Part shown: positions 1-11,400 of the stretch, piece after piece
Layout: every line of letters starts with the position of its first letter
Position numbering within the stretch: position 1 is the first letter of the stretch
NCBI GenBank assembly: GCA_023105745.1
Contig: JALGQZ010000001.1
Span: 41,502,082 to 41,566,081, forward strand
Direction: 5' to 3'
From: Austropuccinia psidii
Lineage: Eukaryota > Basidiomycota > Pucciniomycetes > Pucciniales > Sphaerophragmiaceae
DNA: 64,000 nt
The notes under the pieces: model-generated
The model's database searches: none
What the model was told of the DNA's origin: nothing
The model's input: the letters and a program-made list of their open reading frames with translations, nothing else
Made by a program: the position numbers and the translations under genes

Positions 1-589
1 ACCCCACAGCCAAGCACTTCCATGAAATGTGGACAAGGCCTGTGACACAGCTTCCAAATGCCTAGCTGAAGCAAAAGAATATAATAAGCAGAGGTGGGAC
101 AAGAAACACATGGAACCTGACTTTAAGGAAGGGGACCAGGTGCTAGTGTCCACACCAAACTTTAATAATTTTAAAGGACCTAAGAAAATGAGAGACTCAT
201 TTGTAGGGCCCTTCACTTTCATTAAATTGATAGGGAAAAATGCAGTGGAAGTCAAACTTACAGAGGAATTTTCCAGAAAGCACCCAGTCTTTCCAGCAAG
301 TTTGGTCAAGCCATACTTCCAAACAGAGGAGTACAAATTCCCCTCCAGGAAGAAGAACCCCACACCACCTGATATAGTGGAATTGGAGGACTCCCCTGGA
401 CCTGTGAGTAAAATCATCAGGGCCAGGAAGATCAGACTTAATGGGAAAGATCAGATACAATACTTAGTCAGATTCAAGAACCAAACAGCTGATAAAGACA
501 AATGGTTGGCAGAAGATGCCATACCACATGGGAACCTTCATTTAAGAAGATTAAGAGCCTCTAGGAGGACTGAACAGTCTCATCAATGA
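1..589 (+). pseudogene. 3' end of a Ty3/gypsy pol (integrase C-terminus with chromodomain-like tail), family IV
   Basis: This is the last ~195 codons of a gypsy integrase, cut by the window edge. The translated region carries a GPF-type module (VGPFTFIKLIG around 205-240), a conserved HPVFPASLVKPY block near 280-315, and a C-terminal chromodomain-like segment (QYLVRFKNQ, then WLAEDAIP). It aligns with the ends of the family I and II polyproteins in this window. The reading frame breaks near position 30: positions 3-29 read in one frame and the rest in another, as if one G had been lost from the run before GGAC. The stop is at 587-589. A polypurine tract and LTR follow directly, so this is the 3' end of an inserted element. 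Gypsy-type identity is secure; whether the frameshift is real or a sequencing error is not. Confidence 0.85.
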
Positions 590-601
590 TGATCCTTTCT
601 T

Positions 602-611
602 AGAGGGAGGG
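602..611 (+). promoter_or_regulatory. Polypurine tract of the family IV element
   Basis: AGAGGGAGGG lies two bases before the TGTCAG that opens the LTR at 614. This is the expected site for plus-strand DNA priming in an LTR retrotransposon and fixes the element's orientation. Confidence 0.75.
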
Positions 612-613
612 TA

Positions 614-2052
614 TGTCAGCCTGTGACTCAAAACCAGAGCACAAGCATGACAGCCAAAATATCATAAACCAATGGTATAGCCAAGATACCACCAAAACAT
701 GGGGCTGAGCCAAATAAGCTCAAAAGGTATCAAAAGCAAGATGAAACTCACCTATTTGTGGAAATATAAGTCCCATCACCATAGGACAAAGAATAACAAA
801 GTTATTCCTGCTCAAAGCTATTTCTGAGCATGAACCTTAATTTTCACCTCTCATCTAAAATCCAGAAGGAGAGGCTTAAACCCATCAAATGGGTACTTAA
901 AATGAAGGTTTAAGCCAGGGCTATCCAATGGTACAAGCCAACCTGGGCTAGCACCAATATTACTGAAGTTATGGTCAAATTCAGACCAAATAAGGTTGAA
1001 CAAAACATTCACCTCCCATCTAGCTTCTACAGTTTTAGTGTGAGATACCTGAAGTGGATTTTTTTGGAAAGAGCACAACCAGGGCTATCTGATGGTGTCA
1101 TCCATTTCCTCATATCTCAACTATAGCAGAATTTGTGGGGCAAACAAGCCCAATACAGCTTTTTGCCTAAACCACGCATATGTACAAAAATCTTGTACAT
1201 GGTATAACTTTGCCATATTTAATGATAACCGTATCAAATAAGATATCATTGTGTAGAACACATACAGGGCTACACACTGATTCAGTTTTTGAGGTTGATA
1301 TCTCAAGAACTGACAAAGGTATAGCTGTTTTAATGTCAAAATCCCACATTCTGACCAATACAGCTTTACCATGGGATAATATACCATAACCATGACTATG
1401 AGGTGTCAAGCTGACAAAGAAGCATTTTTATACTTTAATACCTGATATGTCAGTCAATACTGGGGTCCCATACAGTTTCTGTACAACATTCTACGCGTCA
1501 TACACATCAGAAGAGGGCTATGTGGTCCCCAGATGAAATGTTTCACCCTTTATTGGTGAAAACTGCGCAGATGTGGTTTCAAAGCCACATCTGAGCCCAA
1601 TACAGTTAATACAGGTCCTTTCCAGCCACAAGCCTGTCTCAGAGAGTGAAAAAATCTTCACTGCCTCTACGTGGAAAGGTTTAACAGCCCTTCCACCCCA
1701 TTTCAGGATAAAAAGGAGGCTTTCCACAGCCAGAATAGCTTTCCTCATCCTTCTCTTGAATAACCTACGTAGTAAACTGTCAAAAACAGTTTTACTCCTG
1801 GGTAATAAACAGGTATAATTATAATTTTCATTATTCTAGTCTTTATTATTGTAACCTAACAGGTAAAGCTGCACCTAGGGTTTTCAACAATGCTCACCAC
1901 CACTATATTCAATATAGTAAAGCCCTTTTATTCTTTAATTACACCCTCTTTAACTCTCATAACCTTTTTTTAAGTCCTTTTTACTGTGTCACAGTCATAG
2001 TTAAAAGTTGTAAATACATTTTTAATACTTTCATCATAGACTCAGCCTGACA
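614..2052 (+). repeat. 3' LTR of the family IV element
   Basis: The repeat starts TGTCAG and ends CTGACA (1,439 bp). Its limits were set by comparison with an inverted, diverged copy at 6,832-8,248; homology stops at both termini. The internal sequence includes several CAATACAG motifs (near 1,152, 1,362 and 1,599), a motif that also clusters in the family III LTRs. The sequence beyond 2,052 belongs to a family II gag remnant on the other strand, so this element inserted into that gag. The 5' side is outside the window, so a target duplication cannot be checked. Confidence 0.8.
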
Positions 2053-2708
2053 GATTTGATTTTTTTCATCATGGTTTAAGTCTGTTATGAAGGGGCTTGT
2101 TGATTACTCTTTTGTATTAACAGGCCTTTTTATATGGTATAATGGGGTTGATACGTTCGTCATACTTAGACTGGACTCATTTATTTTATCCATTTTCTCT
2201 TTAATAAGTCTGATTTCACTTTGAGATTCATCATTAAGATTAATTCTTGCTTCATCACCTTTTTCTACATGGTCTGAAAGTAGTGTCTGGTGTGATTAAG
2301 TCTTTTCTTCAAATTTTTAAACAGCAATTGATGTTTTGTTTAGTGTTTCTGTTAAGATATCAATAATTTGGTCATAATTGATTGTCAAAGGTTGTTCTTT
2401 GGTATCTTTTATGTACTTATACAACTATCTTTTTCTTTGTATCAATTTTTGAGTATTTTAAATTGAAACTATTTGTTTATTATTTTCAAAAAAAAACTAG
2501 ATATTGTATATTTATCTCTTATTCCGTAGAATAATTTGAGTTAAAGATAACATACTATTTTTTCTTTATTTTAGTGATGATAAAATTTATTTAATTTCTT
2601 TCAAAGGTAATATACTACTTTTAATTTGTTTTAAAATATTTAATACATAAGGAGAACAATTAATTTATTTGGTAAAGATGGATTTGTCATTCAATGCTAC
2701 TCTTTGTC
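2053..2708 (-). pseudogene. Family II gag remnant (coiled-coil portion)
   Basis: Read on the minus strand, this AT-rich stretch retains traces of the gag coiled-coil seen in B1 and B2. The best piece is near 2,140-2,240: a charged segment (SEIRLIKEKMDKIN) ending in a VSTP motif that matches RHSTP of the family I gag. Several stop codons interrupt it. It is the continuation of the spliced accessory-gene remnant to its right and is truncated at 2,053 by the family IV insertion. The homology is weak and judged by eye. Confidence 0.5.
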
Positions 2709-3582
2709 CTAGAATTCCATCAAGGTGCTGCAAATGTTGAAGACATTTTCCATGCCATCTTTTTGGATTCTTGGGATCCTGTAACTTTGGGAATTTGGTT
2801 TTCTCCTGCTCTTTTCTTGTTCTTCTTCCCCTCTTGGGGAGGTTGGCTGGCTGGTGGCTTGCTTGTGGATGTTACTTGGGCTTCCTCCTTCCTTGCCTCC
2901 CCCTTTTAATTGTGAAAATCCTTTAGATTTTTTATTTGAGGTTTGGATGATAGTGAATTCCATCCATTTGAGTATTTCACTATTTCATCCTCTTTGAGGA
3001 ACCTTTTGAGGATGTGCCAGGAGTTCATCAATCCTTGGTAGATTTGTTACAGTATTTTCCAATCTTTTTCTTTGAACACTGTGTAATACTGTTTGTAATG
3101 GCTCATGTAGATGTCTATCTGAGCTCTCTTAATGTGATTGGTTTCTTTTAGAATGACTCATACTTAGTTGCACTTATGCTTCAGAGATTATGGACATTTC
3201 TGAAACTTTCCTTTAGGATATGAAACCTGCTTTTGTGGATTCTGTTCCACTGAGAATTTTTCCTTTTTTTGTCCCTTTTGTGGAATCATTCCTAACTCTG
3301 AGTCCACCTCCAACCAATTTTATTAAGTATTGGGAAGCTCTCCTAGTAGTCATAATCAAAATAAAATCTTAAAAGAAAATATTTCATCAATATCTATTCA
3401 TACATGGAATTTAAAGAAACGTTCTCACCTTTAGAGTCCTGAATTGTGGGTACTGGAAAAAATAATCTCTTAGATTTTTTTTTATTAGTAAAAAATGGTT
3501 TTGCAGAACTTTGGAAAGTGTCTTCTACCAATATTTCATAAATGGTTTGATTTTTCTCTGTTGGGTTATCTTCAAGCACCAA
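2709..3582 (-). pseudogene. Family II copy of the spliced gag-overlapping accessory gene (decayed)
   Basis: This is the diverged homologue of the spliced gene described for B1 and B2. A first exon at about 3,582-3,429 ends AAAG followed by a GTGAGA donor. An exon whose minus-strand reading begins near 3,133 shows NH, then IDIYMSHYK, a KEKDWKI segment and YQGLMNS, matching family [17 protein letters not shown] and LWQGAMNS. It continues at 2,963-2,709 with SYRIPRI and STLMEF, matching GYRIPRL and RTLMEF. One TAA interrupts it within the WKI segment. The match is in the alternative frame, not in the gag-pol frame, so that protein has been conserved between families. The exact exon limits in this copy are uncertain. 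Confidence 0.65.
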
Positions 3583-4027
3583 AACAGAAAAATAAGATAA
3601 GTATTTTTATAAAAAGTATATTTTTATCAAAGATGTGGCAATTTCCCCATAAGAAATGCTCTAATATATTTTTATAAGAGAAATGATTAGAAAAAAAATG
3701 ATTTATTTTTCTAAAAAAAAAGTAAATGAAAAGTTGATATGATTCTTTAAAACTCAATTATAATATAAATTTCTTTTTCATTTATGAATATCTTTTTTAA
3801 TCACTAGATTCAATCAAAGAAAGTTCTTGAAAGTATAAAGATGTGAAAAACCATGTGTAAAACCATACAATTTCTTTCCAAATACTTCAATATATTCCAA
3901 GATAAATAAAAATAAGATTAGCATACTATCTTATCATTATAATCATAACTAGAATTATTTTTGGATGAAGCCAATTTGAATCTTTATATAAGGTATTTTA
4001 AGTAAATATCATGGCCATACTCCCAAA
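3583..4027 (-). other. Family II untranslated leader with primer-binding-site-like start
   Basis: This AT-rich leader has no open frame of note. Immediately inside the LTR boundary at 4,028 the minus strand reads TTTGGGAGTATGGCCATG, close to TTTGGGGGCCTGGCC(A/G)TG at the same position in B1 and B2. This conserved post-LTR block is the likely primer-binding site region. I could not name the tRNA. Confidence 0.5.
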
Positions 4028-7000
4028 TGTAAGGCTTGACTATGAAACAATAAGTAAAAATTATTAATAATTTACTTATTGTACTATCAATTTATTAATT
4101 TAATGAATAAAAAGATTAAAAAATCATAATAGTAGGGATATGTTAGAACTATGGCTTCCAATTGATTATATTATCAATAAATAATAATATAATATAAGTT
4201 TATTACAAAATAATAAAATGAATTAATATATTTATGGAAATTTGATAATAATATAATGAATTAATATACCTATGGCTATTTGATAATGCTACAAACAGTT
4301 AATTAGGGCTTATAAAATTGATACTCAACTATAAGTAACAATCAATAAAAATAATGCTACTAATACCAACATTATATATTACTATTAAAATTATTAAAAA
4401 TAATAATAAAGAGAAAATACCATACTTTTCACACTTTAATTTTGAATGTTTATATTCCTAAGAATAAGAATATACCTTATTTAGATTGTATTCACACTGA
4501 AAAATATAGAGAATTACCAATCTTACTCTTTTCACAAAGATTTAGAGACTTTCAGAGAGCTTAACAAATTACAATGATTACTATAAGATACAGCTTTAGT
4601 CTTTGATTGTATTAGAGTTTGATATCAGAGAAGAAAAAAATTTACCTTTTAGTTAATCTTTTTATTGTATTTGCAGTGTCTGAAGAGGAGATAGGGAAAG
4701 AAGGTGTCCTTTTATAGTAAAGATCCTTCCTTGTAGTGACCAAATACCCTCTAGTAGACATTTACTGATGTTATCCACTGGAATTTATTGGTATTTTAAG
4801 GTTTGGTGATGATTAAATCTTTCAAAACCATGGGTGCATACCGCCTTATACCATTTTATGACATATCAATGCCTTATTCATTTTATGGAAATTTGGCCGT
4901 ATCCATACATAATTGGCCAAATTGGCCACTTTCACCTTTATGGCCCTTTATGGCCATTTCATCATCTGGGGCCAGCCTGACCCTTGTTGACCATTCTCTT
5001 CCTGTGCTAAATTCTGGGGATTTCCCAATAAACAGGGGAAATACAGCTCAAAAGACTGTATTTTACTTTTTAAGCTTAAAATACAAGTTTGCACATTTTG
5101 CGCATTTAGCCAAAATATGCCATTTGCCCTTGTAATATGGGAATTATTCCTGAATGGCCATATCAGGCTTTTTGGGGCTTGAATGAATGATTTTCAATTT
5201 TTGTGCATTTTTTGTGGACTTTGTGTAAGGTGTGGATATGACAATTTGATTAAAAATCAAGTACTTTTCCTGTCCTCAAAATTTGTAAGAGGTAAAAATA
5301 CAATTAAAAATGTTAAGAGTTAAAATTTTCAAAGGAAAACATGCAAAATCTATTGTTTTTTTAGCTTTATGAGTATAAAAAAAATATTTTAAAGATATAT
5401 TGTTTTACTAACAATAAAAATTTATCCAAAAATACTCTACAAGAGATATTTAAGGCTACAAGAGAAATTTCTTCAAGAGAAATTTTAATTGGAACTAATT
5501 CAACAAGAAACTGAAGGCAATTGATATAAGAACAAAGTATTTAAAGGGATTATTACAGAGAGAAAACACAAAAAAGCAACCAGAGTGAATTTGGAAACAA
5601 AGTGAAAAAGTTAACAGTGATGAAAGATGCTTTAATTCACTTATGGGGTGGCTCAAGGGTAAAAATGATCATAAGAGTTACAAAAAATGATGATGATGAT
5701 TTTTTCATGTGGTTTAAAGGTTAAAAATGATTTCAAAATGTGGATGGAATATTTTATTGATTGGTTTAAAAGTGTTTCAACTAATTATAAAAGGAAAAGA
5801 TTCAAACAGGAAGAGAAAAGTGAGGCAAAGAAGACATTCTTTTATAGCCATGACTTTTCTTACTTCAAAAGGGAATTTTTCTCTTTTGAGTCGTGAAAAA
5901 CAGTCTGACAAGAGAAAGGCCAATTATAAAATCATTCAACCCTGGTTTAGACCAAAAACCCGCTGACTTTACCCATTCTTTGCTATTTTCAGCCATTCCT
6001 ATAATAGTACCTGGTTTGAATTCCTCAAAGAACTTCAGAATGTGTTTACAAGAGGTAAAAACAAGTTAAAACTGTTTTTACTATGATTGTTTTATGTGAA
6101 GGGTAGTTTACCCTCTTGGCAACAGTTAAAACGGCCCTGTTTGGTATCAAAAGCTCATCATCAATTGAGCCACAGAACCTGTGACTCAATTCCAGGGAAA
6201 AATTGATGAACATGTGAGCTTATTTTGACATCCCAGGCCTTTCAGAAAGAAATTTGGGGGTCTAGCTGCCCCTTAAATCCAAAATTCCTTTTCCCTCCCA
6301 GAATCAATCTTTACAATTCATTTTTTCTTTAATTCCTCATCATGTATTATACTTAGAATTGACATATGTAATTGAATTGAGTTTTTACAGTACACAACTT
6401 TAATAATTTATACCTCAAATGTAAACTAAATTTCACTTGTGTGATACATGCACACATTTTCACATTTCAATTGAAAATACTTCAATTCTTCATAACTTCT
6501 AAACTACACACAACACCTCAATTTTAACACAAAAATGGATGGTTAATACCACATGAGATGTGAATTTAATTAAGGTTTTGGGGATTATAAACTTTGGTAC
6601 AGAAAATACTCAAAACTTAATTTCACCTTATTTAGAGTTGAGTTACAGAAAATTTACCCAGAGGTGACCCCACCTTATTTTGTAGGAAAAGTCCAATGGT
6701 GAAGTCACCTTCATATGTTTATTTGTTGGATAAAAAGCTATAGTAATTTTTATTCAGCTTTTTTCCAAAAATATTTTAATTTTAGTATTTTTGTTGAAAA
6801 TTTATTTTTACTCAATTGTTTCAAGTAAACATGTCAGTGTGACTCTATGATATAGCTTCAAAATGATAATAAAATCTATAACTCTGAGTGTGACGCGAAA
6901 TTAATGATGATGAATTAAGGATGAGATGTTTAAAGGGGCTATACTAAAAGAATTTAGTGATGTTGAGTGCTATTGAGAGCCCAGGGTGCAGTGTTTACCT

Positions 7001-8420
7001 CTTGGTTTGCAATAATAAACCCTAAAAGAATTACAATTATAATTCTACCTGTTTAATTCTAAGGGTACCACTTCTTTAAGAAGCTATACCACTTAAGAAT
7101 TGTAAGAACCGGATTATGGATTAGTGTTCTGGTGAGGAAAAGACTCCTTTTATTTTATTCTGGGGTAGTGGGAGGTTGTTTACCTCTGCACACGACCACA
7201 GAGTAAACCCTTTCACTACTGTGGGCTTGTTTGTGGTTCTATACACTCAATACAGACTGGTGCTGGGTGGAAATGTGGCTTTAGAACCACAAGTTGTCAT
7301 TTTTACCCTATACAGGGTGAAAAACTTCACCAATGGAGTTTACAGGTGTGTTCTGCTTCTTCTGACACATCAGAAGCTGTACAGAACCTGTATGGATCTC
7401 TGTATTTTACTGAAATATGGGGTATTTAATTATAAACAAGCTTCTTCCTCTATTTGACACCTCATAATCATAGTTATGGGATAGTATCCCACAGTACGAC
7501 AGTATTGACAACACTTTGGGATTTCGACCTTGAAACTCCCACAGCTTTGTCAGTTTTTGAGATATTGAGCTCAATGTTTGTTCATTGTGTATGCCTGGAT
7601 GTGTTCTACACAAAGGCACCTCATTTGATATGGTTCTCATTCAAGATGGCAAAGGTATGCCATGTACAAGTTTTCTTATACATATCTATGATTTGCTCAA
7701 AAACTGTATGGAGCTTGTTTGCCCCATACATTTTGTTGTAGATGGGATATGGTGAAATTGAGGCTACCATTAGAGAGACCTGATTGTGCTTGTTCCATAA
7801 AGACCCCACGTTAGGTATCTCACGCAAAAAATGTAGAAGTTAGATGAGAGGTGAATATTTTATTCACCCTTATTTGACCTTATTTTGGCCATAACTCCTG
7901 TAATTTTAATCCTAGCTAAATTGGGCTAGTACCATTTGATATCCCTTATCTAGAACTTCAATTTGAATACCCATTTGATGGGGTTACGCCTTTTCCTCTG
8001 GATTGCAGATTACAGGTGAAAAATCAGGTTTATACTCAGCAACAACTTTGAGCAGGAATGACTTTGTTATTCTTTGTCCTATGATGATGGGACTTGTATA
8101 TTTGGAAACTGGTGGGTTTCCAGTCTTCTTTGATACCTTTTGACCTCATTTGGCTCAGCTCCATGTTTTGGTGGTATGTTAGATTTACAATTGGTTTATG
8201 GTATTTGGCTGTCATGCTTGTCCTCTGGTTTTGAGTCACAGGGTGACAAAAAATGTGTCTTCACAATTTGAAATTTCCACACAATTTTCATTTTGAATTA
8301 TAATTAAAATATTGATTTCTTATATGAATTTTATATTTATATTTTAGTTTTTTTATTAATAACATGAATAAACTTACTTTAGTGGTCTTTTGGGTATATA
8401 AATATACCTTTAAGGCTCAG
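4028..8420 (-). repeat. Long family II LTR (~3 kb), split by a solo LTR
   Basis: Read on the minus strand the LTR begins near 8,420 with CTGAGCCTTAAAGG, a variant of the TGTGAGCCTTGAGG that opens family I LTRs. It ends with TGACTATG..., CCTTACA at 4,028. A family IV solo LTR at 6,832-8,248 interrupts it; without that, the LTR is about 2,976 bp. The segment 5,590-6,831 is the reverse complement of 31,310-32,463, another copy of this LTR. It contains a TGGCC-rich tract (4,890-4,990) and a decayed TTTGCGCA patch near 5,095. Gag-pol sequence of the same orientation lies on both sides: a 3' end to the right and a 5' start to the left. Confidence 0.65.
6832..8248 (-). repeat. Solo family IV LTR inserted in the family II LTR
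   Basis: On the minus strand it runs from TGTCACCCTGTGACTC at 8,248 to CTGACA at 6,832 (1,417 bp). It is the diverged inverted counterpart of the LTR at 614-2,052. No family IV internal sequence adjoins it; both flanks are family II LTR, which reads through continuously when this segment is removed. The flanking pentamers are AAACA and AAAAA, an imperfect duplication. A solo LTR is usually left by recombination between the two LTRs of one element. Confidence 0.7.
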
Positions 8421-11400
8421 ATTCCCTCCCCCTAAAAAAAGAATATTATGTTGTAATATTGTTATTTCTAATGTATCTGGATCTTCTGAGAAGTTTGGCA
8501 GCTTAAGATTTGTCTTTTTCTGCCAACCATTCATTTTCACAAGTTGCGTCACTGTACCTGACAAGGTATTCCCTTGCTATCTTGGTCCTCAATTCTCTTG
8601 CTTTTAGAACTTTGGTAGCTTTCTTAGTACCAAATGATTCAACAGGAGGTATATTCTGGGGAGATTTATTCCTCAAGGGGAATTTATCAGAATCACCAGC
8701 TTTATATGGATTCATTGATTTTAATGGAAATTTAGGATGCTTGTTACTAAGTTCCTCAGATAATTCTACTTCTACAGCATTTTCTACAAGGAAGGCCTTA
8801 ATAACAAAAGTTCCGGCAAAGGAGTCCTTGAACCCCTTACATCCTTTGATGGTATTGAAGTTAGTGGTAGATAAAGGACTCAATATCCCACTTTGAAGTT
8901 TAGGGTTGCATGTGATTTGTCCCACTTGTCTTTGGCATATGCAAATGAGTCTTCCATGCACCTTACTGGATTCTTTCTATCTTTTTCTAGCAATACTTTG
9001 AAGCTAGTAGCTTTCTGATTTATTTCAACCCAATATTTCCTCAAGGAATCTTGGGGTAATGTGGGATTCTATTTTTTTTCTAGAATAGTAGGAGTCTGAT
9101 TGGTACTGGCATGAATGGATGTTTTATATTCCAATTCTAGTTCAGGTAAAACGGTACACCAATAATGGGTGAATCCATCACAATCTGTGAATTCCAGGCC
9201 ATATGCACAAAATCTTTTGACCATGTCTTCTAAAGCTTGGATCATTCTTTCAGCCAGACCATCAGTTGTTGGGTTGTAGGCTATAGAGAAGGAAAACTTT
9301 GTTCCAAAAAATGGGTAAATGTTTTTCCATAGTGCTGAGGTGAATTTGGCATCTCTGTCACTGATGATGTTTGTGAATATTCCAATCAATGACACTACTC
9401 TATTCCATATAAGAAAAGCTGTATCCATGGCTGTATCATCTTCGTGAAATGGTAGAAATATTGGAGTCTTGCTAAACCTGTCAAAATTCACAAGGCATGC
9501 AACAATGCTTCTATCACCCCCTGGTGGTAGACCAGCTAGCCAATCCATATTGACAATTTCCTCAGGTCTGCTGGGTTCTTGGATTTTGATCATATTTCCA
9601 AGTCTTTTGCCAGTGTATTTGTTTGCTTTTTAAAATCTGTCACAGATCTGGAAATACTCTGTGACATTCTTATGCCACATTGGCCACCAAATACCGGTCT
9701 TGAATTTTTCTCTTGTTCTTTCCTCACATGGGTGTCCAAAAAAGGGGCTTTCATGGCATTCTTTCAGTAGAAGATTGATTAAGGATATGTCCACAACTGT
9801 CATTACACATGTGTGTTTAGCTCTGTGGTAAATTATACCATCAAGTAAGTGAAATCTTGCTTCATCATATGACTTCTTCCATACTTCATCCAAGGCATGT
9901 ATCAAGGAGTGACATAAGATGCTACAATTCTTCTACTGAGCATAACTGTTCCTTACTTCTTCAAAGAATGTGTTGTTGAGATATATAAAACCCAGTCCTT
10001 CTATTGGGATCTTTGGGGAAGCTTCTTCTGGTACATAAGCAGGAATATCAATGTTATTTGGTAATGGCCATCTGCTTAGCCCATCTGCAGTTTTGTGAAG
10101 ATTACCATCTTTCTGAATAATAGTCATATTACCTGTATACTCTTGTATGGCTATTTGCCATCTGAGCATATTTCTGTTACGTGTTTTCAAATTTAAAAGT
10201 GATTTGACAGTGGTAAAATCTGGTATTAATACAAACAAACATCCTTCCAGAAAGCAATTGAGCAATTCTAAGGCCCAGACAAGGCATAAACACTCCATTT
10301 GATTTTCCCCATATCTGGCTTCAGTTAGTTTGATCTGCGTAGATATGAAACATATGAGTCCTTCTACAGGTTTTTCATTTATAATCTGTACTTTATGAAG
10401 TGTATCACCCAGACCATCCCCTGATGCATCAATATAAAGCTTAAAGGGTGGCTTAAAGTCTTGCATCAGAAAGAGTGGAGCAGTGGTTAAGGCCTGTCTT
10501 AAAGATTCAAATTCTTTGACTCTGTCAACAGTCATCTCCAATACTGTGTCTTTGTCACATAATCTATAAAGATGTCTTGCTATGAATGTGAAATCTTTAA
10601 TATTCTGCCTGTAATATCCTGCAAACCCCAAGAATGACTTAATTTATTTCTTGTTCTGAGGCATTGGTTTTAGTCGTACGACTACAACCTTATTTTTGTC
10701 AATTCCAAGGGATAGGGCAGATACTACATGTCCCAGGGCTTTGAGCTCTTCAAATTCAAAATGAAATTTCTTCATAGAAATTTTCATATTTAAAGATTAA
10801 TTTTTTTCCAAAACTCTGGATAATCTGTATATGTATTCTTCCCAGGTCTTGGTACAGACAATGATTTCATCAATGTAAATGATTAACCAACCTTCTGTCA
10901 GTTATTCAGGGAAGATTTCATTCATCAGTCATTGGAAGTGTGAAGGTGCATTTTTGTTATCAAAAGGCATCCTCAAATATTCATTCACACCACAAAGGAA
11001 AATAATTCTCAAGTAATTTCATGCTCTTGGTGTCACCAAATTTTGATGAAATCACTTAAGGGAATCCATAGTACTTATATAGACTGCTTGAGATATTTGG
11101 GTAAGAGAAATTCAGATTTTTGGTATTGGGTACCTGTCTGGAAGAGTATATGTGTTCAGAGCATTAAAGTCCCCAATTATTCTAGGTTTTCCATTATGCC
11201 ATGCCATTATGACTGGTGTAGTTATATCTGCTTCTTCATTATGGTAAAATTTCCTTATTACACCAAGGTCTATAAGTTTGTTAATATGAATCTCCAGAGC
11301 TTCTTTAGATTTTGGGCTTGCTGGATATGCAGGCCTTCTCAAGAATTTGTCACAGGGGCTCTTCTAGATGAAGAGGGCCTGGCACTTATTGAACAGACTT

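Noticed and set aside
4803..5135. 110-aa open frame.
   Set aside because: Located inside the family II LTR, with no domain and no conservation in the other copies.
8036..8239. 67-aa frame mirrored near 620-830.
   Set aside because: It is the start of the family IV LTR read in one direction; the similarity reflects LTR homology, not a protein.
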